NCBI RefSeq assembly: GCF_026191675.1
Contig: NZ_JAKRRY010000016.1
Span: 1-64,000, forward strand
Direction of reading: 5' to 3'
DNA from: Vibrio qingdaonensis
GTDB taxonomy: Bacteria > Pseudomonadota > Gammaproteobacteria > Enterobacterales > Vibrionaceae
DNA length: 64,000 bases
Under the pieces are notes generated by a model. It was not told the origin of the DNA. It saw only the letters and a program-made list of their open reading frames with translations, and ran no database searches. Positions within the stretch are counted from its first letter, which is position 1. Each line of letters begins with the position of its first letter. Both the position numbers and the translations under genes were made by a program. Below are positions 1-7,938 of the stretch, piece by piece.

Positions 1-240
1 CTTCGAGAAGTGACTAAAGGGCCATATATGGTCTCCTCGCTGAGTGCAGGGCATTGGTGACCAGTTTAAAGTAGGACTAAAAAGGCGGATACTGAACATA
101 AAAGTGTTAGCTATGTAGTGTTTTTTAACTATAAATAAGCGAAAACAACATACGCCTACTAGCCTAATGGGTCACATGGAATGTTAAGTAGGAATCAGGT
201 CTTGTTCGTCAAATAGGATGAGTAATGACTGATATGGAAG

Positions 241-1824
241 ATGAAAAAGATAAAATTATTGGTTACTTTTGCCTGTCTCTTTTGGGTTGTAGGTAGTATA
301 AGCGGCTGTAGTAAAGCAGCGCCAACACCAGAATGGAAACTATTTAAAGGTGACTATCAATGGCAGCTATTTATGCCAATTTCGGCCGTGCCTTTGCAGA
401 ATACATCGACACCAACCAAATCGCTTTATAAGGCTTACGACCAAGAAATAAAACGCTGGGTTGATAATACACTCTATAGCTATTTCGAGTATAAAAGTCG
501 TTTTAATGACTGTCAGTTTACCGAATATAAGACTTGGAACTTATGTGATGCCTCCTATCAAAAATCAATTTATTTTGGCTACGGTTATGACCGCCTAGTT
601 TCTGTGCTCAATGATTACTACGTTAATGGGGTTCACCAAGCAAGTTATACTTCGTTGTTAGAGTATAACGGAAAGAAAAGGTGGCATGATACTACAGTGA
701 TTTTGGGACCTAGAGTTCATGGCGCTAGGATAACGAGAATCTCAGAGTTCAATCAGGATTGTACAGTAAAAATTGGAATGACAGTTGAAGCAGTAATGAA
801 CTGGGAATATGCGTATATCGATAAGAAAAACCAGAAAACCATCTATTATGAGCCAGCTGACGATAGAATAGAATACGAAATTTCACGGAATTATACGGCA
901 CATAAAGATATGTTTGCGCCATTGTCAGAAAAGCAGCTCAAAGACTATGTTATACATACGAAAAACAAAAGTAAGAGTATTAATACAAGCGGTTACCGTT
1001 ATCATGCGATTAAGAATCTCGACATTGTAGCTAAAAGAAATAATCAAAAATATGCACAGTTGTCTTCAACGTACCTGCATAAATTGGATAGCTTATACTC
1101 TCAAAATGACCCTGAAATGTACGATGGAGAAAACGTCCTAATTACATTGAATAATTCTGTCGTGGGAGCGACAAATACAGCTTTGGGGATGGTTGCAGAG
1201 GTAGGCAGTGCATATGCCGCTAATTCATCGTCATATTCTTCTAGCTCTTCAGGCGGCGCGGGGAAAAGCTTAGATCAAATGATGCAAGAGCAGCGCCTGT
1301 TGCTCAACGATGCAGTTCAAAAATCCCAAGTACGATCAACCAAGACAGGTATGCAATCAAATGTGTCCACTTCAGTGGCTTCTACGCACTCTCCATCTAA
1401 GAATACGAGTTCGAAAAGTACACCTGTGGTCGTCTCATCTGCATCAAAGTCTACCACTAATAATCATTCGGTAGCGCGTAATAGTAAGAGTTCAGCTAGC
1501 ACGAAGAGTGTTTCAGCAAAGACTTCTAAGGATACTGGTAAATCGAAAAAAGTAGAGGAAAAGAAACGCCGAGCGTTTGCCGTGCTATGGCGTGACAAGC
1601 AAAATGAGAACTGGTTGGTCGATGGTCCTATACAAAAGGGGTTGACTGAGTACGCCTCAGAAAGAGAAGCGTTGGATATTGCCTGCCCAGGGGCGGACAC
1701 TGAGTTTCGGTATATGGAAACATTCCAAGGTTACCGAGTTTATCAGTGTACGGGCCGTCCTTTAGAGAGTTGGGATAGGGATATTCCACAAATCTATGCT
1801 TTGCCGGGTAAGTTCCATCTATAG
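241..1824 (+). CDS. Serine-rich lipoprotein of unknown function
   Basis: A 527-residue protein that I do not recognise. Residues 1-22 are a lipoprotein signal peptide ending in the lipobox ISGC, so Cys23 should be lipidated. Residues about 25-320 form a Tyr- and Lys-rich folded region containing Cys pairs; about 330-435 is a low-complexity Ser/Thr/Lys linker; about 445-527 is a compact C-terminal module with two Cys (AFAVLWRD to the end). The layout (anchor, globular part, long linker, small domain) suggests a surface or periplasmic protein. It stands alone, with a 240-base gap to the next gene. The start is set by the signal peptide; a GGAAG touches the ATG, so the ribosome site is poor. Confidence 0.7.
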   Translation: MKKIKLLVTFACLFWVVGSISGCSKAAPTPEWKLFKGDYQWQLFMPISAVPLQNTSTPTKSLYKAYDQEIKRWVDNTLYSYFEYKSRFNDCQFTEYKTWNLCDASYQKSIYFGYGYDRLVSVLNDYYVNGVHQASYTSLLEYNGKKRWHDTTVILGPRVHGARITRISEFNQDCTVKIGMTVEAVMNWEYAYIDKKNQKTIYYEPADDRIEYEISRNYTAHKDMFAPLSEKQLKDYVIHTKNKSKSINTSGYRYHAIKNLDIVAKRNNQKYAQLSSTYLHKLDSLYSQNDPEMYDGENVLITLNNSVVGATNTALGMVAEVGSAYAANSSSYSSSSSGGAGKSLDQMMQEQRLLLNDAVQKSQVRSTKTGMQSNVSTSVASTHSPSKNTSSKSTPVVVSSASKSTTNNHSVARNSKSSASTKSVSAKTSKDTGKSKKVEEKKRRAFAVLWRDKQNENWLVDGPIQKGLTEYASEREALDIACPGADTEFRYMETFQGYRVYQCTGRPLESWDRDIPQIYALPGKFHL

Positions 1825-2064
1825 CGGCTGATGTAACCAGCACTGAATGGTAATGTTACTTTCATCGGAAGAGCCGTCGGTAGCGCTTCCGAAAACACAC
1901 CGAAAGTAATGAGGCACTCTTAACTGGTTACCCTAACCACAATACCAAGCCATTACTTACAAGCCTTTACCACAAACTCGGATTTCCCGCTGCCGTTTTG
2001 CTCGCTTTACCGCTAGAATACCCCCATCACAACCCACTCATTTTCCGAATTAATAAGGAATGCC

Positions 2065-3279
2065 ATGAGCAGCCAAAACACACTATCTAGCGATATAGTG
2101 ATTGTTAGTAACTCTTCCGATAACCCATTTGCCATCGATGTCGCCTATGCGATGGGGCAGCATGAAGACATTTCAGATGTCATCAGTATGAAACACTTCA
2201 TGAACACCGAATTTTGCCCGCGCTTTATCTCTGATGAAGACGATATGGACAATATTGGCAACAGTTTAGACGGTAAGACTGTCGTCATCGTCAGTACCGG
2301 CAACCTGGTGACCAGTCGTCAAGAGTTGGCGATGCATAACTTTATTATTGCCCGCGCTGCCAAAGAAAATGGTGCCAGTCGTGTAGTGTTGGTGGAGCCT
2401 GATCTGTTCTTCTCTGCTCAAGATCGTGGTGCTCGCCCTGGGCTTGGCGACACAGGTGGTGAGCGTTCGGCTTCGGACATTAAGAAATTTGATGGTCAGC
2501 CGTTTACCGCACAGCTGTATGCGCAGTTATTAAAGCTGTCTGGCGTTGATGATGTGGTAACGGTACATAACCACTCTGATTCGGTACAGAAGATGTTTGG
2601 CGATGTGTTTGGTGGACGTTTCTATAACCTCATTCCTTATCAGATTTACGCGCACTACCTGCTTAACTCTAACATGTTGAACTACGGCCCAGACGGTGAG
2701 GGTTTGGTACTTTGTGCGCCAGACAAAGGGGCGCGCGACTTTGTCAAAGAGATGTACAACAGAATTGGTTTGAGCAAAGCCAAATTCATCATGTTGGATA
2801 AAGAGCGTACCGCTGAGCGTAAAGTGGAAATCACCCTGCACAAAGAAAGTGAAGACACCTTTGAAGGGCTAGAAAAGTCGAGCATCGTACTGTTTGACGA
2901 CATGGTACGTACGGGTTCAACCGTGGTGAAATCGTGTCAGTTCCTACAGCAGCTTAAACCTGAGAATATGGTGTTTACGGTTTCACATTTCTACGCCAGT
3001 ACTGAAGGGCGTGAGCGTATGTCTCACCCAGCACTGGGTGAGATTTTAACACTGAATACCATGCCAACTATCCTTAACCGCGACGAGCAAGGCCGTCTGC
3101 GTAAGAAGATGGTGGTGTTAAAAATTGAGAAGTACTTGGCTCAGGAGCTTAGCAAGATCTTAGCGATCCCGCAGCGCTCAGAAGAAGAAAACCCATATAA
3201 GATCGATATGTCCTCTAAGAACCCGCGTTTTCAGCGCAAGATTTGGTTCTCTGATCAGCTATCTGAGCTTAAAGGCTAA
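2065..3279 (+). CDS. Ribose-phosphate pyrophosphokinase-like protein
   Basis: A 404-residue member of the PRPP synthetase/phosphoribosyltransferase fold, expected to be cytosolic. The PRPP-binding loop is clear near residues 279-287 (VLFDDMVRTGSTV), and the N-terminal half carries the STGNL and VEPDLFFSAQDR stretches typical of the pyrophosphokinase N-domain. It is longer and more divergent than the housekeeping Prs (about 315 residues), so it is probably an accessory paralogue; such paralogues often sit beside nicotinamide or nicotinate salvage genes, but none is seen here. AAGGA lies six bases before the ATG. It converges with marR at a hairpin at 3301-3331. Confidence 0.8.
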   Translation: MSSQNTLSSDIVIVSNSSDNPFAIDVAYAMGQHEDISDVISMKHFMNTEFCPRFISDEDDMDNIGNSLDGKTVVIVSTGNLVTSRQELAMHNFIIARAAKENGASRVVLVEPDLFFSAQDRGARPGLGDTGGERSASDIKKFDGQPFTAQLYAQLLKLSGVDDVVTVHNHSDSVQKMFGDVFGGRFYNLIPYQIYAHYLLNSNMLNYGPDGEGLVLCAPDKGARDFVKEMYNRIGLSKAKFIMLDKERTAERKVEITLHKESEDTFEGLEKSSIVLFDDMVRTGSTVVKSCQFLQQLKPENMVFTVSHFYASTEGRERMSHPALGEILTLNTMPTILNRDEQGRLRKKMVVLKIEKYLAQELSKILAIPQRSEEENPYKIDMSSKNPRFQRKIWFSDQLSELKG

Positions 3280-3300
3280 TTGACGCGCCATATTGACGTA

Positions 3301-3331
3301 ACATGATCTCCCATCATATGGGAGGTCATGT
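3301..3331. terminator. Hairpin between convergent genes
   Basis: A 14-base inverted repeat (ACATGATCTCCCAT with its near-perfect complement, one G-T pair) around a CAT loop. There is no T-run on either side, so it may be a weak bidirectional terminator for the PRPP-synthetase-like gene and marR. Confidence 0.45.
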
Positions 3332-3373
3332 CATTAGTATTATCTCAATAATTTAGTTACTAAACCTAAGGTA

Positions 3374-3802
3374 CTAAACCTGAGCCACCATTTTTTGCAG
3401 CAGGCCAATGATGGTTTTTTGCTCATCAGGATTGAGGCTGGAAAGCATCTGCTGATTGACTTCAACAGGCAAATGAATCACTTCATTTTTTAGTGCTCGA
3501 CCTTCAGCCGTGAGAAAGATCCGAAACGAACGGCGGCTTTCTGGATCGGCTTGGCGCTCAACCAGACCGAGTGTTTCAAGTTTATCGAGTGTTCGTGTTG
3601 TCGTGGAGCTTTCTACCTTTGAGGTTTGCGCGATTTCTCGCTGCGTCATCCCTTCTTTTTCCCACAAGCACATTAAAGTAGGCCACAGGGCTAGTGTTAA
3701 CCCTTTTTCTTTTAAGCGTTTATCAAACTCTTTCGACGCGTGATTTGCGACGACATTTAACAGCCAGCCAAAGCTCGTTTGGCGATCGAATTTATGTTCC
3801 AT
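3374..3802 (-). CDS. MarR family transcriptional regulator
   Basis: A 142-residue winged-helix regulator of usual MarR length. The DNA-binding part is visible at about residues 50-95 (MTQREIAQTSKVESSTTTRTLDKLETLGLVER, the beta wing following with ADPESRRSF). It begins two bases after the stop of the cytochrome b561 gene, so both are one transcript. The operon starts beside the large palindrome at 4477-4528, which is the obvious candidate operator, implying autoregulation and control of the divergent cytochrome c gene. The ligand is unknown. Confidence 0.85.
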   Translation of the reverse strand: MEHKFDRQTSFGWLLNVVANHASKEFDKRLKEKGLTLALWPTLMCLWEKEGMTQREIAQTSKVESSTTTRTLDKLETLGLVERQADPESRRSFRIFLTAEGRALKNEVIHLPVEVNQQMLSSLNPDEQKTIIGLLQKMVAQV

Positions 3803-3804
3803 GT

Positions 3805-4449
3805 TTACACCATTGAAATTGCAACTATTGCCATAGTAACTAATGATGACGCGATTAGCACGACTAATGCGCGACGACTACTGACGATGTTAGGTTGTGA
3901 GATTAAGTGATGGGCTGCGAACTGTTGGTAGCCAGAAAGCATCGCCCACAGTAAGGGTTTAGCGCGAAGCTTGTAAATTAAGACGGCGCCCACGTGCAAT
4001 ACAATGAGCAGTGGCAGCAGATCCACTAACAGTAAATGTATCTGTTCTGCGCCGACATAAACGATGTCAGGTAGTTCTATTCCTACAGCCTCAAGCCCAT
4101 CAAACATACCCGCGAGAATCATGCCCGTCACGCATTGTATAAACAGGCTAGCGAGCAGGGTGAATACCATCCAACTCCCCAGTGGGTTATGACCAGGTTG
4201 CGAATAGCGTCCTGTCTTCAGATACGTCCACACTTTACGAGGTGAGGCCATAAACTGACGAAACAGACTGGTTTCACTTCCTACTATTCCCCAACTAATT
4301 CGCCAAGTGATTAGGGTAAACAGTACCAGCCCTAATTGTAGGTGAGGACCGTTTCCAGAGAAGCCAGTGACCAGTAACCCGATGAACACGATTGCTTGGG
4401 TCCAGTGGTAGAGGCGTGTCGCTAAATCCCATACTTTGATTTTCTTCAT
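3805..4449 (-). CDS. Cytochrome b561 / hydrogenase-type cytochrome b membrane protein
   Basis: A 214-residue integral membrane di-haem cytochrome b of the Ni/Fe-hydrogenase b-subunit family. The N-terminus KVWDLATRLYHWTQ carries the first haem-ligand His; further His are in helices 2 and 4 (for example QIHLLLVDLLPLLIVLHVG). Four to five membrane helices are evident. It would pass electrons between quinol and a periplasmic haem protein; the divergent cytochrome c' family protein is the natural partner. It is co-transcribed with the MarR regulator downstream. Confidence 0.85.
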   Translation of the reverse strand: MKKIKVWDLATRLYHWTQAIVFIGLLVTGFSGNGPHLQLGLVLFTLITWRISWGIVGSETSLFRQFMASPRKVWTYLKTGRYSQPGHNPLGSWMVFTLLASLFIQCVTGMILAGMFDGLEAVGIELPDIVYVGAEQIHLLLVDLLPLLIVLHVGAVLIYKLRAKPLLWAMLSGYQQFAAHHLISQPNIVSSRRALVVLIASSLVTMAIVAISMV

Positions 4450-4476
4450 TTTTTTATCTCATTCGTAAAAACTTTG

Positions 4477-4528
4477 ATTAATTTACACAACAATAGTTGC
4501 GCAAGCAACTATTGTTGTGTAAATTAAT
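4477..4528. promoter_or_regulatory. 52-nt palindrome, probable MarR operator
   Basis: Two perfect 24-base arms (4477-4500 and 4505-4528) flank a 4-base centre GCAA. The core AGTTGC-GCAA-GCAACT resembles MarR-family operators. It lies 28 bases upstream of the cytochrome b561 ATG and 46 bases upstream of the cytochrome c ATG, so it can control both directions. Confidence 0.75.
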
Positions 4529-4573
4529 GTTCAAGCGATGAGGAAAGCTCACATGATGAACAGGAGAATGACG

Positions 4574-5065
4574 ATGACGATAAAGAAATTAAGCTTGAAA
4601 TCCGTTCAGGCGACACGCGTTGCACCATTTAGCCAATGGTTAATGGCGGCAGTTATAGTCGTAAGCAACGTGACAGTAACGAGTGCCATGGCATCAGAAA
4701 ATAGTATTGAACAAAGACAAGCTGCGTTTTCAGACATTGAGTCAAACACTAAAGCCGCAGCGAAAATGATAGATGGCGATGAGACGGACTGGGCGGCATT
4801 GCTGGTAATGAGTGAACAGCTTGTGGCAAGCGGTGATGTGGTGTCTAACGCGTTTGTGGCTGGAAGCGATGAAGGGGGCAAAGCAAAGTCTGACGTCTGG
4901 GAAAAACCGGAAAAATTCGAGCGTTTGATGTTGGAAATGAATGATGGGTATCAAAGCTTGTTGGCTGCTGCTCAACATCAAGATGCAAAAAAAGCGAAAC
5001 AAGCTATTAAATCTGCAGAGTCGACGTGTCGTAGCTGCCACCGCTCTTACCGTGCTCGTTGGTAA
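4574..5065 (+). CDS. Cytochrome c' / c556 family periplasmic haem protein
   Basis: A 163-residue exported protein with a Sec signal peptide (hydrophobic stretch ending SAMA). The C-terminal haem site CRSCH about ten residues from the end is the signature of the cytochrome c prime/c556 four-helix bundle family. Family members bind NO or transfer electrons in the periplasm. Several ATGs are in frame; the one at 4574 is preferred because AGGAG at 4562-4566 is seven bases upstream. It is divergent from the cytochrome b561 gene across the palindrome, so the two haem proteins are likely co-regulated redox partners. Confidence 0.85.
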   Translation: MTIKKLSLKSVQATRVAPFSQWLMAAVIVVSNVTVTSAMASENSIEQRQAAFSDIESNTKAAAKMIDGDETDWAALLVMSEQLVASGDVVSNAFVAGSDEGGKAKSDVWEKPEKFERLMLEMNDGYQSLLAAAQHQDAKKAKQAIKSAESTCRSCHRSYRARW

Positions 5066-5109
5066 GCGTTTAACCCTTATTAAAACAATAATCTATAGAG
5101 AGTAAAGTT

Positions 5110-5784
5110 ATGAAACTATTTAAAAAAATCATCGTAAGCATCGCGACTATTGCCTTGTTTCCAAGCCTTGCTACGGCGCAAGACTTTGGTGTCGAACTAA
5201 AGTGGAATACACAAGATATTTACCAAGTGTTGGAAACGATGCCTAAACAAAAGCAAGCGTTTAAGGCGTTTATTGACAGCGGACGAGTCAAAGATATGTT
5301 TGTGACAGATAGTAAAATAGGTGAAGAAAATACGCCCTTGTTACGTTTTGTCATGGAAGGTGACAGCGAGGCGGACATCCGTGCTGAACTTGCGCAACTG
5401 CCGCTTTATCAAGCGAACCTCGTAAAAATTGGTCGTGTGCAAGCGATGGGCAATAAGTGGTTAGACACCACACCTCAAGATAATCATTATGGCCTAACGT
5501 TGACGTGGAAATCGGGGATTGAACCGATGGAAATTGACCGTGTGCTGGGGATTGATTTACAGCGCGTTATCGCCCTTAATCAAGTGGGCACAGTGTCTTC
5601 GTCTTACATCCATACTCAGGCGCTAGAAGGCAATGTTGTGCGTCCAGTGTATTTGGTTTCCGTGTTAGCAAAAGATGCTGAGCAAGCGTTAGAAATGAGC
5701 AAACAATTTGAAGCCATTCGCCTAGGTTATGCCAGTGTTGACGTTGAACATTTAGGGCGCAAGTTGGATATGACAAAGCTGTAA
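5110..5784 (+). CDS. Secreted protein with two tandem ferredoxin-like repeats
   Basis: A 224-residue exported protein (signal peptide ending LATAQ). I do not recognise the family. Two halves look like repeats: FGVELKW to KIGRVQAMGNKW (about 26-118) and YGLTLTWK to VEHLGRKL (about 128-219). Each has the order helix, SGRV or QVGTV strand, LRFVMEG or LVSVLAK strand, helix, strand, as in dimeric alpha/beta-barrel (muconolactone-isomerase-like) folds, which is inference. It is 44 bases downstream of the cytochrome c gene and presumably in its operon; a hairpin terminator follows. Confidence 0.7.
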   Translation: MKLFKKIIVSIATIALFPSLATAQDFGVELKWNTQDIYQVLETMPKQKQAFKAFIDSGRVKDMFVTDSKIGEENTPLLRFVMEGDSEADIRAELAQLPLYQANLVKIGRVQAMGNKWLDTTPQDNHYGLTLTWKSGIEPMEIDRVLGIDLQRVIALNQVGTVSSSYIHTQALEGNVVRPVYLVSVLAKDAEQALEMSKQFEAIRLGYASVDVEHLGRKLDMTKL

Positions 5785-5834
5785 GTTGTAAGTTTCAAGC
5801 TATAAGCTATAAGCTATAAGCTATAAGCTATAAG
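5780..5834. repeat. Heptamer tandem repeat, TATAAGC
   Basis: Four perfect copies of TATAAGC plus a partial one (5801-5834), preceded in the same 7-base phase by decayed copies TGTAAGT, TGTAAGT and TTCAAGC. It begins at the stop codon of the preceding gene. Confidence 0.85.
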
Positions 5835-5856
5835 AGATCAGTGATGGATAGGTAAG

Positions 5857-5888
5857 AATGGCGATGAAGATAACGCAACATCGCCATT
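5857..5888 (+). terminator. Rho-independent terminator
   Basis: Stem AATGGCGATG (5857-5866) with CATCGCCATT (5879-5888), followed by a T-run; ends the cytochrome c operon. Confidence 0.75.
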
Positions 5889-5943
5889 TTTTGCATCAGC
5901 ATTAACCTATTTCTGTCTCAGGTATGCCTAGTTATTTCAGTGA

Positions 5944-7047
5944 TTAATCTAAACACACTTTTGTATAATCGCTGAATCGAGGATTATCACCCGACACATA
6001 CGCACAGCCGTTCTTCACATCAAACACCATCGCTTCAACGGTCACAAAATCTTTATCGTTATATTTCGTGAGATTGATTGGACGTTGATTAAACAGATAT
6101 TGCATCCCTTCAACGCTCAACTCTTGCGAATAATCCAAAAATAGATTGGCGGCATCTTCGCGTGCAAACGTGTCAAAGAACGCCGCATTCATCTCGTATT
6201 CGGTTTCTAACTGGCTCATCTGTTGGCGAAAATCTTGGTTATGGTTGGCATGGGCGACACCACGCTCGCCATGTATGACGTTTATGCCGTCAGCACTGAT
6301 CTCGATAGCGGCGCTTGCGCCTTTGTCATCGACCACCGTGAAGTTTAGCGCCACAATAGTGCTGTAGGGTTTCAGCATATTGATGACATCTTCTACACGC
6401 TCTTGTTGCACGGCAGCCGCAAAAATCGCGTCATGAGTCACGAGGTTATCGGCGTCGATGCCACTTTTCCCTGATGGTTCACCAAGGAAGTTAAGAACGA
6501 TACCGACATGACGTCCCATGCCTTGAAAGTGTGCGCCATCGGCCACCACAAATAGGCTGTCATCAGTTTTTACTAGAGTGGTGTGGTCGGTCAGTGCAGA
6601 GAGCGCCAAATCATTGGTTTGTCCAACAATGCCATTATTGAACGCGACCGTGGTACAGCCTGAAATGGTGTCAGCCGTGCCTTTTTTGATGCTTTCATTC
6701 ACAACCCAATCGGTATTGACGGCGGCAGCAAACAAGGTCGCCACAGACACGCCTTTTAACTTGGCTTGGGCTTCCATCATTTTGGTGTATTCAGGCGCGA
6801 GTTTACGGTTATTGCTAATCGCACGTTCAGCGGCTTCGATAACGATTGGGTTTGGTGACAGTCTTTCCATTTCGGATAAGGCTTTCGCCAGTTGTTGATC
6901 AGACTGACCAGACATATCAAGTAACAGTGCCCCCGATTGAACCGCTTCCCGTTCTCCAGAAAAATAAGGGAGGTTGTCGCCTGCGGTATTGGCGTAGGCG
7001 GTGAAAGATGCACTGGCAATCAGAAGCGATAAAAGTGTTGTTTTCAT
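5944..7047 (-). CDS. C45-type acyltransferase/hydrolase (Ntn fold), exported
   Basis: A 367-residue protein with a Sec signal peptide (cleavage near AYAN). It resembles the acyl-CoA:6-aminopenicillanate acyltransferase (peptidase C45) family: GCTTVAFNNG at residues 130-139 supplies the nucleophile Cys131, exposed by autocleavage in family members, followed by the usual GQTND. Such enzymes hydrolyse or transfer amide-linked acyl groups. The substrate is unknown; periplasmic location would fit acyl-homoserine-lactone or N-acyl amino acid hydrolysis, but that is only a possibility. It is divergent from an HTH regulator. Confidence 0.75.
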   Translation of the reverse strand: MKTTLLSLLIASASFTAYANTAGDNLPYFSGEREAVQSGALLLDMSGQSDQQLAKALSEMERLSPNPIVIEAAERAISNNRKLAPEYTKMMEAQAKLKGVSVATLFAAAVNTDWVVNESIKKGTADTISGCTTVAFNNGIVGQTNDLALSALTDHTTLVKTDDSLFVVADGAHFQGMGRHVGIVLNFLGEPSGKSGIDADNLVTHDAIFAAAVQQERVEDVINMLKPYSTIVALNFTVVDDKGASAAIEISADGINVIHGERGVAHANHNQDFRQQMSQLETEYEMNAAFFDTFAREDAANLFLDYSQELSVEGMQYLFNQRPINLTKYNDKDFVTVEAMVFDVKNGCAYVSGDNPRFSDYTKVCLD

Positions 7048-7176
7048 GCGGGATACCTCAGTTACTGGATGATTTAATGCGATTTACGCGGCATATTCAT
7101 TGTCTATGGCTTTAAGTTAACGGTTTGGCAGTCTAAAATCTGGACATGTTAATGATAATAATTTGGTATTTTGGAC

Positions 7177-7599
7177 ATGGAACTGGATTCAGACGGTTAT
7201 GAGTTTTTTGGATTTTCGGATCCTGAATTGCGCGGAATGCTCATTGAGCGAATTGAATTTGCCCTCGCTGCGGCAAAATGGAGTCGCGTTGATCTTGCTA
7301 AGAAGTCGGGTTTACCTAAAAGCAGTGTTTATGCCAAGCTCAATCGAGAACTTACCAGCGAGCTGACGTTCTCGGACTTGTGTGCGATAGCCAAGGCGTT
7401 GGATGTCAGCTTATTACAGTTATTACCAACCACAGAAATGGAACGAAAAGCCGCAGGAAGACCAGTTGCCAAGGGAAGCACGCTCAAGAAATTAGATGAT
7501 CTCCTAAGCCGTCCAGAAGAAGAGTTCGAACTGGTGTATCAGCTCGACTTGGTGATTCGAAACTACATGGCGCGCCAAGCGAACTCCGATGACCAATAG
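7177..7599 (+). CDS. XRE-like helix-turn-helix regulator
   Basis: A 140-residue DNA-binding protein. The HTH lies at about residues 25-80: WSRVDLAKKSGLPKSSVYAKL, then LTFSDLCAIAKALDVSLLQLLP, the standard Cro/CI layout. The C-terminal 60 residues are charged and unassigned. An in-frame TTG two codons upstream (7171) is an alternative start; neither has a strong ribosome site. It is divergent from the C45-type hydrolase gene, which is its most likely target. Confidence 0.75.
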   Translation: MELDSDGYEFFGFSDPELRGMLIERIEFALAAAKWSRVDLAKKSGLPKSSVYAKLNRELTSELTFSDLCAIAKALDVSLLQLLPTTEMERKAAGRPVAKGSTLKKLDDLLSRPEEEFELVYQLDLVIRNYMARQANSDDQ

Positions 7600-7938
7600 G
7601 GTTTCTTCGGTTGGTTTATTGGTTCGTTACTGCGTCAATGTCAGCGACGCGATGGCGCTACATCGCCACAGGTGACAAGCGGATGTATTCTGCCATTTCC
7701 TTTTGGTTAGCGGGCAAGAAGCACATAGCTGGTTAATATGGCTTGAGTTGCTTACGTGGATTAAGCAGAATAGGGGGAAGTTACAGGCAGAGGAAGTCCG
7801 ATTAATAAGCGTTATATGCTTTTTTTTAAAAATTGAGAGCCCTTCCATTTTAGGTGATTTAACTATCAATTCAGTGAGATAGTCGACTTATTGAAATGAT
7901 AGAATTAACGTCGTCTTTTATTCTAGGTAAGCACTGCT
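7600..7938. other. Intergenic, no gene seen
   Basis: 339 bases without a convincing reading frame or strong hairpin. Base composition turns AT-rich from about 7800, marking the left edge of the accessory patch that holds the toxin gene. I found no LexA-type box before the toxin start. Confidence 0.5.

Noticed and set aside
7130..7180. Repeated TGGACATG before the HTH regulator
   Set aside because: Only two copies (TGGACATGTT, TGGACATGGA), the second overlapping the start codon; too short to call an operator.
7627..7869. 80-residue reading frame on the minus strand
   Set aside because: Low-complexity composition, no ribosome site, and no resemblance to a folded protein; a chance frame in an intergenic gap.
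7880..7938. Possible LexA box before the toxin gene
   Set aside because: I looked for CTG-N10-CAG and found none, so SOS control as in S pyocins is not supported.
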